From NCBI RefSeq assembly GCF_900129095.1, contig NZ_FQVA01000001.1, positions 1,873,615-1,937,614 of the forward strand: a stretch of 64,000 nt of DNA, read 5' to 3'. A program made the translations under genes and the position numbers. The notes below the pieces were generated by a model, which saw only the letters and a list, made by a program, of their open reading frames with translations, was not told the origin of the DNA and did not search any database. Below are positions 8,785 to 20,901 of the stretch, in pieces (position 1 is the first letter of the stretch; every line of letters begins with the position of its first letter). The stretch comes from Microbulbifer donghaiensis. GTDB lineage: Bacteria > Pseudomonadota > Gammaproteobacteria > Pseudomonadales > Cellvibrionaceae.

Positions 8785-10731
8785 TTATTTGCCATCCGCC
8801 AGGTGCTTCTCCCGCGCCTCGTTGATCAGCCCGCCGGCCCTGATGGTTTCAATTTCCGCCTCCGACAGATCGTGCCGCAACTTGATGGTATCCCCGGCCG
8901 AATTGATCTTCAGCTCGACCAGCTTGCCCGGTGCCAGCTGTCCGATCGGGTCGTCCAGCTCCAGCACAGAATCCTGTTCCAACCTGTCGTAATCCTCCGC
9001 ATCGTCGAACAACAGTGGCAGCACGCCGAAGTTGACGAGATTGCGCCGGTGAATGCGCGCCATGCTCCTGGCGATCACGCAGCGCACGCCCAGGTAACGG
9101 GGTGAGATGGCGGCGTGCTCGCGGCTGGAGCCCTGGCCGTAGTTTTCGCCGCCGACGACGAAGCAGTCGCCACTGAGGTCCATGGCGCGCTGATAGAAGT
9201 CTTCATCGACACGGGAAAAGGCATAGCGACTGATCGCGGGGATATTGGAGCGCAGCGGCAGTATCTCGGCACCGGCCGGCAGTATTTCGTCGGTGGAGAC
9301 ATTGTCGCCGGCCTTCAGTAGCAGCGGTCCTCGCAACACCTGCGGCAGTTTTTCGAATTCCGGCAGCGGCTGAATATTCGGCCCTTTTACTAGCTCCACC
9401 GCCACCGGTATTTCCTGCGGCGGCTGCAGCAGCGGGCGCATGTCCGGCAGCTGCCCGGGTTCCTCGAAGGTCGGATAGTCCATATCCAGGTCGCGCGGGT
9501 CGGTGATTTCGCCCCTCAGTGCGCTGGCGGTAGCGACTTCGGGGCTGCACAGGTAGACCTGGTCCTCCTTGGTGCCGGAGCGGCCGGGGAAGTTGCGCGG
9601 CACCGTGCGCAGGCTGATGCGGCCGCTGGCCGGCGCCTGGCCCATACCGATACAGCCGCCGCAACCGGTCTGGTGCAGGCGCGCGCCGGCTTCGAGCAGT
9701 CTGGCCAGATCGCCACTGCGGCTGATTTCTTCCAGCAGCTGGCGCGAGGTGGGATTGATATCGAAGGACACATTGTCGTTGACGTGGCGGCCGGCGACGA
9801 TGCGCGCCGGTATCGCGAAGTCGCGCAGCCCGGGGTTGGCGGAGGAGCCGATATAACTCTGGTAAATCGCTCGTCCCGCCACTTCGCGCACCGGCACCAC
9901 TTTGTCGGGACTGGACGGGCAGGCGATCAGCGGTTCCAGCGCCGACAGGTCGATACTGTCCTCTTCATCGTAGCCGGCGCCTTCATCCGCCCTCAGCTCG
10001 ACAAAATCCCCCTCTCGCTGTTGCTGCGTAAGAAAAGCGCGCACCGCCTCGTCGGCCGGGAAGACACTGGTCGTCGCCCCCATTTCCTGGCCCATATTGG
10101 CGATCACATGACGATCCATGGCCGTCAGCGTGGCGAGACCGGGCCCGTAATACTCGACGATCTTGTTCACGCCACCCTTGACCGTCTGGCGGCGCAGCAT
10201 TTCCAGAATAATATCTTTCGCACTGACCCAGGGCGGCAGTTTCCCCTCGAGTTTGACGCCAAGAATTTTTGGCATTTTCAGCGCAAAAGGCACACCCGCC
10301 ATGGCCATGGCCACCTGCAGGCCACCGGCGCCGATCGCCAACATGCCCATGGATCCGGCGGCACAGGTGTGGCTGTCGGAGCCCAGCAGCGTCTTGCCGG
10401 GGATGCCGAAGCAGGACATGTGCACCGGGTGGCTGACGCCGTTGCCCGGCCGTGAAAACCATACGCCGAATTTGCGGCAGGCGCTCTGCAGAAACAGGTG
10501 GTCGTCGGCGTTCTTAAAATCCGTCTGCAGCAGGTTGTGATCGACATATTGGGCGGACAGTTCGGTTTTCACCCGCGGTAAACCCAGCGCCTCGAACTCC
10601 AGCATCACCATGGTGCCGGTCGCATCCTGTGTCAGCGTCTGATCGATCTTCAGTTCGATCGGGCTGCCGGGCTCAAGCGAACCGCTGACCAGATGACTGT
10701 CGATAAGTTTCTGTGCGAGATTCTTTGCCAT
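8785..10731 (-). CDS. aconitate hydratase (Aquifex-type, about 650 residues)
   Basis: 648-residue [4Fe-4S] hydratase of the citric-acid cycle, interconverting citrate and isocitrate. The cluster cysteines are visible in GSDSHTCAAGSMGML and QTGCGGCIGMGQAP. The swivel domain near the C-terminus carries GENYGQGSSREHAA, with the active-site Ser-Ser-Arg. It is much shorter than AcnA or AcnB (about 860-900 residues) and matches the compact Aquifex-type putative aconitases. It lies 18 bases downstream of the DUF748 gene on the same strand, so it could be cotranscribed with it. A role with another hydroxyacid substrate cannot be ruled out. Confidence 0.88.
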   Translation of the reverse strand: MAKNLAQKLIDSHLVSGSLEPGSPIELKIDQTLTQDATGTMVMLEFEALGLPRVKTELSAQYVDHNLLQTDFKNADDHLFLQSACRKFGVWFSRPGNGVSHPVHMSCFGIPGKTLLGSDSHTCAAGSMGMLAIGAGGLQVAMAMAGVPFALKMPKILGVKLEGKLPPWVSAKDIILEMLRRQTVKGGVNKIVEYYGPGLATLTAMDRHVIANMGQEMGATTSVFPADEAVRAFLTQQQREGDFVELRADEGAGYDEEDSIDLSALEPLIACPSSPDKVVPVREVAGRAIYQSYIGSSANPGLRDFAIPARIVAGRHVNDNVSFDINPTSRQLLEEISRSGDLARLLEAGARLHQTGCGGCIGMGQAPASGRISLRTVPRNFPGRSGTKEDQVYLCSPEVATASALRGEITDPRDLDMDYPTFEEPGQLPDMRPLLQPPQEIPVAVELVKGPNIQPLPEFEKLPQVLRGPLLLKAGDNVSTDEILPAGAEILPLRSNIPAISRYAFSRVDEDFYQRAMDLSGDCFVVGGENYGQGSSREHAAISPRYLGVRCVIARSMARIHRRNLVNFGVLPLLFDDAEDYDRLEQDSVLELDDPIGQLAPGKLVELKINSAGDTIKLRHDLSEAEIETIRAGGLINEAREKHLADGK

Positions 10732-10749
10732 GGCATTCTGTCCTTCGCA

Positions 10750-13700
10750 TTAATTGGAAAATTCCACCCGCGGCTCGTCGAAATCACGACCATTGTAGTC
10801 CGGCGCACAGGGGATCAGCTCCGCGGCGGTTATCCCGGCATCAATCAGGAAACGCTCGATCTGGCGACTGCGCTCCAGCGCCAGGTGCTCAAGTTCCTCC
10901 AACAGCTCTATCGGCGGATGGCGATAGAATTGCTCCAGCGCGGCGTTGCTGCCACGCAGATCGGGGGTCGAATTCGGGTGGAGCGCATGCCAGTCGCGCG
11001 GGTTGGCAATACCGCAGACGCCCGGCCTCGCCTCGGGGTGTTCACGCAGTACCTGCAGCATTTCCTGCAATTGTTGATGCGCGACAGTGCTGAGCTCCGC
11101 GCTCCCGGGCTGGAAAATAATGGAGTCAAAGTCGATCGCGCGGAACCGTCGCCAGGCAAACTTGGCCAGGGTGTAAAAGCCGAGTGGCGTGAAATAACTG
11201 AACAGGGCCTCCATGATCGCACTCTGCAGCAGGTCGCTGAAAATAAAGCTGAACGAAAACTCCGGGTCGTAGAGGTCGCCGGCTATCGGCATGCTGAAAC
11301 GGACATTACTGTTACCATCTTCCATTAGCAGCAGGGCAATATTCAGCGGAATCAGCGTGGATTTAACCGGCAGCTGGTCTTCTTCCCGCACGCGGCGCAC
11401 CCGGATTTTTTCCAGCTTCATTTCCGCAATGGCATCCACCTTGTTTTCGCGCACCCGAATATCGAAGATCGCGTCCAGCTGCCCCTGCAAGATTTTATAG
11501 CCGAGCAGCTCAGCCATATATGGCGTGGCCGGAATCAGATTGGCATTGTTGATGTAGCCGGTCAGGTCGGCATTCCACTTGCGCGTATCCAGGTAGTCGA
11601 TGGTGCCCGCCAACTGTATTTCGCCGAAACCGCCGGGGCGCCCGTTTAGCAGCACCACCATGGGGGGAACGTCCGGCTCGTTGCTGATATTGTGCGCGGT
11701 CAGGTAGATGGCCCTGATCGGCAGGTTTGCTCGGTACTGACCCTGGCGGTCCACCCAGGTGAAAGTACCGTGGCGCACATTAAGGTCGTGGACGTGATAG
11801 TGAAACTGTCGCTCTGCTGCGATTGCCCTCTCGGCCACCGGCTCGACCCGACCCGGCGGCGCGCCGGTCAGCGCGGCGATCTCTTCCAGGACGGGGTATT
11901 CCCCCGCGCGATTGCGCATCAGTATGAGGCGGGGCCGCAGCGCGTCGACGTTGGCGATCTCCAGCCGGCGACCAACCTTGTCGTACCCAAGTTGCTCCAC
12001 CCGCAGCCCCGCCAGTCGGCCGATCACGGAATGACGATGGTATTCCGGCGCGCCCTCGCGCCGGCCAAAGAATTCGAAGCCCGCCGCCTCCAACCAGTCG
12101 AAGCGCAGGTAACTGAGATCACTTAACAGCGCCGCAATTGCGACACTCTCACCCCGCACCAGCTGCTTGCCGTCGCCGGACAGCAATTGAATGTCCTGCA
12201 GCTGTAACTGCGTCAATGCCAGATTTTTTTCGCCGGTAATATATTGACCGCTCGTCAGTAGCCTGCCCGTGGAGATACAGTGATTGATGCCGTCGATATA
12301 GCCGCGGGGGATGCAGCTGGAAACGCCCTGCAATTCCAACTGCTGCGCCTCAATTTCACCGCCACCGATACGAAGGTGCCGCGCGGCAATAGCTTCCATC
12401 TGCAATAACTGGGCGGGCAATGTTCCCGGATAATCGTGCTGACTGAATTCCACGCCGGCGATTTGCAGGCCGTGAAGTAGCGTCGCGCGCCCGACAGGCG
12501 TATCGATGCGATCCACGCTTTGCACTTCTACCCGCCCGAGCCGGTAGCAGGGGGCCAAACGCGAGTCGCCCAGCATGCCGGCCGCCAGGCAACCGCTCGC
12601 GCCCGACAGGCGGCCGATGGGCACACCGCCATAGGCAAACTGGTCCAGCTGGATACGTTCGAATACCAGCGGCTTGTCCGCCCCTCTGCCCACGCTGAGG
12701 TCCACCAGCTCGATCGAACCATTGCTGGAAAAAGGGCTGGTAAGCGCAATTTTCTGCGTGCCGGACAACCGCACTTCGCGCACGCCGTAACAGGAACCGA
12801 CTTCCCGATCGCTAATATCCTCCAGTAACTCGACCGTCACCCGCGGCGCCGCTCCCGGCGCGCAGCCGCGCAGTTCGCTCATCGACAGATCGGTGACCCA
12901 CAAGACCGGATCACCATCCCAGATCAGCTTTTTCCAGCTCAGGTGCCGAAAGCCCGCCTGCACGTATTCACCGGCCTCCTGCCAGGTGGCCACGGGCCGG
13001 GCCTCCAGCGCACCGAGTTCGACCATTGGCACAGACGGCGTCAGGCCTATGCGGCTGACACCGACAAAATCCAGCTGCCGCGCCGTAATACAGTCGGCGA
13101 AGCCGATATCGCGCGCGCTGGCTGGCAACAGGTCGTGCAGGCCACAAAACAGGACTTGCTGAATGTCCAGCCCGTGCAGATCGAGTGTGCTCGGCGACAG
13201 AAAAAAACTGTCGATCTGGACACTCTCGATGCTCCACAGCGACGGCGCTGCCGGCGACGCCTTGAAAATCGTTTCGCCCAGGCGCAGGCCGTTTTCACCC
13301 ACCGTACGCAACTCCTTGGAAAAAACGCAGCGGGGGAGCCCAGCGCGCAGTTCCGCACCTTTGGGCAGACAGGCCTGTACGGAGGCAACGGATAGATTTT
13401 CAACCTTTATTCGCGAGGGTTTGCTCTCCCGGCGCGACCAGAGGATTTCCAATTGCGGCGCCAGCAATTCGTGCACATCGGCGACAAGCTGCCCCTCTTC
13501 CTCCTGCAACCGGATTCGATCGGCCAGCGTGCCACCCAGATCCGCCGCCAATTGTCGGCTGTCGAAGTTGAGCTGAAATTTCCGCCCCAACCGCAGGTCG
13601 TCCAGGTCGGCGCAACGGGTGTCCGACTGCGGCGAAACCCCACCCGGCAGACAACCGTACAGCGATTGCAGGGAGAGGTGCGGCAGCGATAAAAAGACGC

Positions 13701-15984
13701 CATGCTGCGGCAAATAGCGGATGCGCCCGCTGGGCAGTCGCAGGGCGGACAAATCCAATAGAGTTTGCCCCGGCGGGGTCCTGGCCAGGGCGCGATCGAG
13801 CGTCAGCTCCCCGACGGCCATATCCAGCCCGCCCTGCCAGGCGATGACCAGCGGGCTGTGCTGGCGCAGGTTGCGCATGTCAAAGCAGCCTGGCATCTGT
13901 TGCGGCTGATCGTAAAACAAACGCGCCCAGGGTGCGGGCAGGCAGCCCTGCAGGCGGCTGAGCGATGCGCTGTGCAGATTCAGGTTGGGGCTGGCGATAT
14001 TCGCGATAGGCGCTTCTTCCGTGTTCGCCGCACTGCCCGGCTCCTGCTGTCTGCGGCGCTCCGCAGGTAGCAAGCCCTTTTCATCGACGACCTCTTGCGG
14101 CGGAGCCGGGCTCGCGACAAGCGGAGGCGCAGTCGACGCCACTGACGCCGTATCTATCCATGGATTTTCGCCGTCAGCGTCGCGGCGCATGTAACCTTCG
14201 CCGGTATGCAGCTGTTGCAATAACAGTCCCTTGTCGCTGTCCAGGCGATCTGCCAGCAGCAGTCGTTCGAGTCTCAACTCGCCGAGGATCGCGTAGCCGT
14301 CGGCACCGCCGCGCCAGGCAAAGTTACCGCTGCCAACGAGGGTGTTCAGCTCTGCGCAGAGCGATTGCCACTCGCGCGGCAACATGGAATCCGGCAGGCA
14401 ACCGGACAGGGCCTGCAAACCGAAATCCTGCACCACCAGCGGTGCATCAGAGCTACCCGCGCCCCCCATCAGGTTGATGCGTTGCCAGTGCAGTTTCTGG
14501 AGCTGCAACTGGGGCTGATCCTCGCGCCGCAAACGCAACTGGCCCAGCTTCAGCGGGCCACTGGCAAAACCCCAGGGCTGCTTCTGCTCCCGCGAAGGAA
14601 AACGCAACTGAAAAGGGTCGCTGGAGTGCAATCCCGCCAGCTGTACACAGTATTCCGGCTGCTGCCACAACTGTCCGGGTGTACAGCCGGTCGCGCTTTC
14701 CAACTCCACGCCGTCAACTGCCAGCGTGCGACTCTCACCTGCGTATTTGAGCGGGCCGAGCAGCGCCAGGTGCGCGGTAAGCGGATTGCGATTGGCCCCG
14801 TCCAAGTCCAATAACTGCGTTTGCTGCAGGCGGCTCGGGCCGGCGCTCACACTCAGTTTGCCAGTCCAGTCGAACGTCACCGGCTGCGGCAGCTGCAAGG
14901 TGCCGGCGCGCACACAGTAGTGGTGCTCGTCGTTGCGCAGCCCGCCCGGACACCAGTCGAAGGCGCTGGCACCGCCACTCGTCCAGCTCAACTGATCCTG
15001 TTTGTCGACATAGGCGAAGTCGTTCAGCGCTATGGTTTCAGCGCGCCAGTTCTGCCAGCGGCGATCGCGGTGGCGCAACTTGACACCCTGACCCGTGCCG
15101 CGACGCCAGTGCACCTCGGCATCGCTGCCGAATACGAACTGCAGATCCCCCTCCAGTTGCAGGCGGCGCGCGGTACCGCAGTGGCCGACCAGGTGCCGCA
15201 GTGGCCGCAGCGCCTCCGCCCAGCGGCGCGGCGGACAGCTGCCAAACTGTTTCACCGCCACCCGCTCGGCAGTGATGCTCGCCGCCGGATGAACGAAGCG
15301 CGCCGCTGACAGCTCCAGCTCCACCAGCGCCGAGTTATAGGCGGGTGCATTTTTCTCCCCCACCAACAGGTCGCGCAGGTTGATATCCTCCGCAGCGATA
15401 TTCAACTGCAGGGGCTCGTCGCCGCTGCGCTGCAGCGTCAGCAAAAAGTCTTGCGCCTGCAGGTCGTCGAAGCGCAGGCAACTGGGCGTCGGCCAGGCGG
15501 GCCCATGCCGGTAACACAGCTGGCTGTCATGAATACGCGCCCAGTCGAATATCAGCTGAAAGTCGCGATCCTTGCGCTTGCCTTTGGTGAGATCCCAGCC
15601 GAAGACTTCCCATAACCGCCCCTCCTGGCTGTCAATGGACTCCAGGTCCATATAGGCGCCTTCCAGGTAGGCCCGCTGCAGCTGGAAACGGCCGCGTATC
15701 AACTGCCACCAGCTGTAGTCGAGCATCAGCTCGCGGGCGTAAAACCCGCGCCCTTCGCTGTTCTGGCCGCGAAAGCCACGGACCACCATACGCAGACGCG
15801 GAACGGAAACCTGCAGGTAATCTATTTCCGTCTCGACACCGCGCCGCTCCAGCCACAGTTCGACCCTTGTCGCCACCAGCGCCGAAATGGCGGCAGAGCC
15901 AGCGCCGAGCAACAGCATGCCTAGCAACAGCCACCAGAGCAGGCGGCGCAGGGCATCAGTTGGCGTCGAGGGTTTTGGTGGCAT
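10750..15984 (-). CDS. giant DUF748 / AsmA-like periplasmic protein with 12 regularly spaced cysteine pairs
   Basis: 1744 residues. An N-terminal membrane helix (about 15-38, LLWWLLLGMLLLGAGSAAISALVA) is followed by a very long, beta-rich periplasmic region and a DUF748 segment in the C-terminal third (GEIQLAGTIDYLDTRKWNADLTG, FSMPIAGDLYDPEFSF). The end resembles an OmpA-type domain (IIFQPGSAELSTVAHQQLQEML). AsmA-like proteins form inner-to-outer-membrane grooves involved in lipid transport or envelope maintenance; that role here is inferred. Cysteines occur only in close pairs: 157/169, 250/269, 345/357, 434/446, 529/543, 681/700, 778/791, 872/886, 947/965, 1041/1065, 1132/1146, 1224/1236, plus two in the last domain. 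Many follow a G-C-L-P pattern. Residues 608-660 are a Pro/Ala/Glu-rich linker. Upstream of the aconitase gene on the same strand. Confidence 0.88.
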   Translation of the reverse strand: MPPKPSTPTDALRRLLWWLLLGMLLLGAGSAAISALVATRVELWLERRGVETEIDYLQVSVPRLRMVVRGFRGQNSEGRGFYARELMLDYSWWQLIRGRFQLQRAYLEGAYMDLESIDSQEGRLWEVFGWDLTKGKRKDRDFQLIFDWARIHDSQLCYRHGPAWPTPSCLRFDDLQAQDFLLTLQRSGDEPLQLNIAAEDINLRDLLVGEKNAPAYNSALVELELSAARFVHPAASITAERVAVKQFGSCPPRRWAEALRPLRHLVGHCGTARRLQLEGDLQFVFGSDAEVHWRRGTGQGVKLRHRDRRWQNWRAETIALNDFAYVDKQDQLSWTSGGASAFDWCPGGLRNDEHHYCVRAGTLQLPQPVTFDWTGKLSVSAGPSRLQQTQLLDLDGANRNPLTAHLALLGPLKYAGESRTLAVDGVELESATGCTPGQLWQQPEYCVQLAGLHSSDPFQLRFPSREQKQPWGFASGPLKLGQLRLRREDQPQLQLQKLHWQRINLMGGAGSSDAPLVVQDFGLQALSGCLPDSMLPREWQSLCAELNTLVGSGNFAWRGGADGYAILGELRLERLLLADRLDSDKGLLLQQLHTGEGYMRRDADGENPWIDTASVASTAPPLVASPAPPQEVVDEKGLLPAERRRQQEPGSAANTEEAPIANIASPNLNLHSASLSRLQGCLPAPWARLFYDQPQQMPGCFDMRNLRQHSPLVIAWQGGLDMAVGELTLDRALARTPPGQTLLDLSALRLPSGRIRYLPQHGVFLSLPHLSLQSLYGCLPGGVSPQSDTRCADLDDLRLGRKFQLNFDSRQLAADLGGTLADRIRLQEEEGQLVADVHELLAPQLEILWSRRESKPSRIKVENLSVASVQACLPKGAELRAGLPRCVFSKELRTVGENGLRLGETIFKASPAAPSLWSIESVQIDSFFLSPSTLDLHGLDIQQVLFCGLHDLLPASARDIGFADCITARQLDFVGVSRIGLTPSVPMVELGALEARPVATWQEAGEYVQAGFRHLSWKKLIWDGDPVLWVTDLSMSELRGCAPGAAPRVTVELLEDISDREVGSCYGVREVRLSGTQKIALTSPFSSNGSIELVDLSVGRGADKPLVFERIQLDQFAYGGVPIGRLSGASGCLAAGMLGDSRLAPCYRLGRVEVQSVDRIDTPVGRATLLHGLQIAGVEFSQHDYPGTLPAQLLQMEAIAARHLRIGGGEIEAQQLELQGVSSCIPRGYIDGINHCISTGRLLTSGQYITGEKNLALTQLQLQDIQLLSGDGKQLVRGESVAIAALLSDLSYLRFDWLEAAGFEFFGRREGAPEYHRHSVIGRLAGLRVEQLGYDKVGRRLEIANVDALRPRLILMRNRAGEYPVLEEIAALTGAPPGRVEPVAERAIAAERQFHYHVHDLNVRHGTFTWVDRQGQYRANLPIRAIYLTAHNISNEPDVPPMVVLLNGRPGGFGEIQLAGTIDYLDTRKWNADLTGYINNANLIPATPYMAELLGYKILQGQLDAIFDIRVRENKVDAIAEMKLEKIRVRRVREEDQLPVKSTLIPLNIALLLMEDGNSNVRFSMPIAGDLYDPEFSFSFIFSDLLQSAIMEALFSYFTPLGFYTLAKFAWRRFRAIDFDSIIFQPGSAELSTVAHQQLQEMLQVLREHPEARPGVCGIANPRDWHALHPNSTPDLRGSNAALEQFYRHPPIELLEELEHLALERSRQIERFLIDAGITAAELIPCAPDYNGRDFDEPRVEFSN

Positions 15985-16247
15985 GCGTAAAATAGGTGCC
16001 GGAAAATGAATTTAGCGAAAGCTGCAATTACAGCTGTGCCAATTAAGTAAAGACCAGGGCATCGTCATTGATTACGCTGCCACCGGGATTCGCGATAAAG
16101 CGCCGCCGGGCCGCGCCATTCGTCTTGCGGCCCGGCAAGCTGGCTAGTATTTACTCAAGGGTTAAAATGTACGGCATTACCCGTCATGCAATTTGACGGC
16201 CGCGATGATTACACCGCCCAATCGAAATTTTTTGCCAGCGAGTGACC

Positions 16248-18536
<2,289 letters not shown>

Positions 18537-18576
18537 ATTGCCAAATCCAACTCATCGGGGGATACTGCCGCCATAC

Positions 18577-18608
18577 AAAAAAACACCGGAATAACAAGTT
18601 ACCGGTGT
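18577..18608 (-). terminator. hairpin with T-run oriented leftward between two rightward genes
   Basis: Stem ACACCGG / CCGGTGT at 18583-18589 and 18602-18608. Read on the minus strand it is followed by seven T; read on the plus strand it is followed by AACAAAAC with no T-run. It therefore looks like a terminator for leftward transcription, although selD and ndh both run rightward. Confidence 0.5.
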
Positions 18609-18668
18609 AACAAAACATGGTCTTCACAGATTGGGGAATCGGCTTTTTAAGCTAAGGAAGACCGTAGT

Positions 18669-19976
18669 ATGAAGAAAATCGTAATCGTTGGCGGCGGTGC
18701 CGGCGGCCTGCAACTGGCCACCAGGCTCGGACACTATTTCAGTTTCACACCACTGCTGAAACGCCGTCGCAACTCCCCCGCCGCACAGATCACCCTGATC
18801 GACAAAAACCGCACCCATATCTGGAAGCCCCTGTTGCACCAGGTCGCCACTGGCGCGCTGGATTCCGGCCTGGACGCACTCAATTACCAGGTGCATGCGC
18901 GCGCCAACGGATTCAATTTCCAGCTGGGCAGCCTGCAGAAACTCGATCGCGGTCGCCGCGTCATCGAGCTGGCACCGGTGGCCGATAGCGAAGGCCGACA
19001 ACTGGTGCCAGCCCGGGAGATTGAATACGACTTATTGGTGCTGTGTATCGGCAGCCAGAGCAATGACTTTCGCACCCCCGGTGTGCGCGAACACTGCGCA
19101 TTCCTCGACAGTACCGAGCAGGCACAGAGATTCCACCGCCTGCTGCTGGACCGCTTCCTGCAGCTGGAAACCGATATCGCGGAAAAGGTTCAGGTCGCCA
19201 TCGTCGGCGGCGGCGCCACCGGTGTGGAGCTGTCGGCGGAACTGGTGGATGCCAGCCGGCAGATGGGCAACTACGGCCGCATCAGGCGCGACTCTCTGGA
19301 GATCACGTTGATCGAGGCCGGTCCGCACCTGCTGCCGGCACTGCCGCCGCGCCTGGGCAACAATGCGGAGCGCGAACTAACCAGGCTGGGCGTGCGCGTG
19401 TTGACCGGTTGCGCCGTTGCCGAGGCGACCGCCGATGGCCTGGTCACCAACGACGGCGAGGAAATCCCCGCGGCGATCCGCGTCTGGGCCGCGGGCGTGA
19501 AGGCGCCGGACTTCCTGCAACAGCTCGACGGCCTCGCCACCAACAGACAAAACCAGGTTGAAGTAAAAACAGATCTGCAATCCACCACCGACCCCCATGT
19601 CTTTGCCATCGGGGACTGCGCGGGCTGCATCGACCTGGCCGAACAGCGAGTGCCGCCGCGCGCCCAGGCGGCGCAGCAGATGGCGACAGTGGCCGAACAC
19701 AACCTGATTGCCCTGGTCGAGGGCAGGCCGCTGCGGGAATTCCGCTATCGCGATCGCGGTTCCCTGGTGTCGCTCAGTAAGCACACCGCGGTCGGCAACC
19801 TGATGGGCGCACTGGTCAAGGGCAGCCTCACGATTGAGGGCCGCATCGCCGGGCTGGCCTATCGTTCCCTGTACCGGATGCACCTGGCCGCGGTACACGG
19901 CTGGGCCAGGGCGATGCTGATTTATCTCGTCGGCCAGGCCAACCGCTTCGTTAAGCCACGCCTTAAAATGCATTGA
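18669..19976 (+). CDS. ndh: type II NADH dehydrogenase (NDH-2)
   Basis: 435-residue flavoprotein that passes electrons from NADH to quinone without pumping protons. N-terminal FAD motif KKIVIVGGGAGGLQLATRLG, NAD motif VQVAIVGGGATGVELSAEL at about 175-193, and second FAD motif VFAIGDCAGC at about 313-322. The C-terminal amphipathic region (GSLTIEGRIAGLAYRSLYRMHLAAVHGW) is the NDH-2 membrane anchor. AAGGAAG lies about 10 bases upstream of the ATG. The neighbouring SelD fusion carries a distant relative of the same oxidoreductase fold, but the two are not obviously an operon: 130 bases separate them. Confidence 0.95.
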   Translation: MKKIVIVGGGAGGLQLATRLGHYFSFTPLLKRRRNSPAAQITLIDKNRTHIWKPLLHQVATGALDSGLDALNYQVHARANGFNFQLGSLQKLDRGRRVIELAPVADSEGRQLVPAREIEYDLLVLCIGSQSNDFRTPGVREHCAFLDSTEQAQRFHRLLLDRFLQLETDIAEKVQVAIVGGGATGVELSAELVDASRQMGNYGRIRRDSLEITLIEAGPHLLPALPPRLGNNAERELTRLGVRVLTGCAVAEATADGLVTNDGEEIPAAIRVWAAGVKAPDFLQQLDGLATNRQNQVEVKTDLQSTTDPHVFAIGDCAGCIDLAEQRVPPRAQAAQQMATVAEHNLIALVEGRPLREFRYRDRGSLVSLSKHTAVGNLMGALVKGSLTIEGRIAGLAYRSLYRMHLAAVHGWARAMLIYLVGQANRFVKPRLKMH

Positions 19977-19985
19977 TCGGACAAG

Positions 19986-20005
19986 CGGGCGCCCGTGGGC
20001 GCCCG
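19986..20005 (+). terminator. strong hairpin after ndh, no T-run
   Basis: Perfect nine-base inverted repeat CGGGCGCCC / GGGCGCCCG with a two-base loop, 10 bases past the ndh stop. No T tract follows, so it is either a weak or factor-assisted terminator or an mRNA-stabilising stem. Confidence 0.5.
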
Positions 20006-20020
20006 ACTTACTAAGAAGGT

Positions 20021-20142
20021 GGAAGGGAAGAATACCCCTACCCGGGACCGTATGAGGCATGGATGCCGATTACGAGCGTACAGGGATGTATTTAAGGGGG
20101 GCGCCCAGCCCGTGTCTCGGGAGAGGGGTATTCTTTCCTTCC
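20021..20142. repeat. 122-bp hairpin repeat element with about 27-bp imperfect inverted ends
   Basis: Left arm 20021-20047 and right arm 20115-20142 are inverted copies with a few mismatches (core GGAAGGGAAGAATACCCCT against AGGGGTATTCTTTCCTTCC). The interior holds TACAGGGATGTATT (20079-20092), which recurs inside another hairpin element at 55085-55098. It contains no credible gene and fills the gap between ndh and the sirtuin gene. Confidence 0.7.
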
Positions 20143-20169
20143 GACCCGGTAATAAGCTGCGCAGAAAAA

Positions 20170-20901
20170 ATGAAATACCAGAGTATCGTTGTGCTCACCG
20201 GCGCCGGCATCTCCGCCGAGTCCGGTATCCGCACCTTTCGCGGCGCCGACGGCCTGTGGGAAAACCATCGGCTGGAAGATGTCGCCACTCCGGAAGCCTT
20301 TATCCGCGACCCGCAACTGGTGCAGCGCTTCTACAACGAACGCCGCCGACAACTGCTTTCGCCGGATATAGCGCCGAACGCGGCACACCGGGCGCTGGCA
20401 CAGCTGGAGCAAAATTTTCCCGGTGACTTCCTGTTGGTTACGCAGAATATCGACGACCTGCACGAGCGCGCCGGCAGCCGCAATCTGATTCATATGCACG
20501 GGGAATTACTGAAAGCCCGCTGCGTTATCAGCGGCGAACTGTTTCCCATCCGCTCCGACCTCGGCACGGAAGCAGTATGCGACTGCTGCCAACGCGGCGG
20601 CACACTGCGCCCGCACGTGGTCTGGTTCGGGGAGATGCCACTGGAGATGGATCGTATCTACCACACACTCGGCGAGTGCGACCTGTTTATCAGTGTCGGC
20701 ACCTCGGGCAATGTGTACCCCGCCGCGGGGTTCGTCGAGTGCGCCAATATGGCCGGCGCGCATAGCGTGGAACTGAACCTGGAGCGCAGCAGTGTCGGCG
20801 ATGCGTTTGCTGAACACCACCACGGTCCGGCGTCCGAGGTGGTGACGGCATTCGTGCGCGCGTTACTGCAAGATACTGGCAGCGTGACTCGGGACGATTA
20901 G
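20170..20901 (+). CDS. cobB: Sir2-family NAD-dependent protein deacylase
   Basis: 243 residues from the ATG at 20170. An in-frame ATG at 20059 lies within the hairpin repeat and is rejected. The sirtuin signatures are [20 protein letters not shown] (NAD loop), [13 protein letters not shown] (catalytic Gln-Asn-Ile-Asp), and [12 protein letters not shown] with the active-site His. A structural zinc site is not obvious in full: only some of the expected cysteines are present (KARC, CDCC). The product removes acyl groups from lysines, consuming NAD. It is convergent with the histidine-phosphatase gene, their stop codons overlapping by four bases. Confidence 0.93.
   Translation: MKYQSIVVLTGAGISAESGIRTFRGADGLWENHRLEDVATPEAFIRDPQLVQRFYNERRRQLLSPDIAPNAAHRALAQLEQNFPGDFLLVTQNIDDLHERAGSRNLIHMHGELLKARCVISGELFPIRSDLGTEAVCDCCQRGGTLRPHVVWFGEMPLEMDRIYHTLGECDLFISVGTSGNVYPAAGFVECANMAGAHSVELNLERSSVGDAFAEHHHGPASEVVTAFVRALLQDTGSVTRDD

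Noticed and set aside
20059-20169. longer N-terminus for the sirtuin
   Set aside because: The extra 37 codons are encoded by the hairpin repeat; the family starts at the ATG at 20170.
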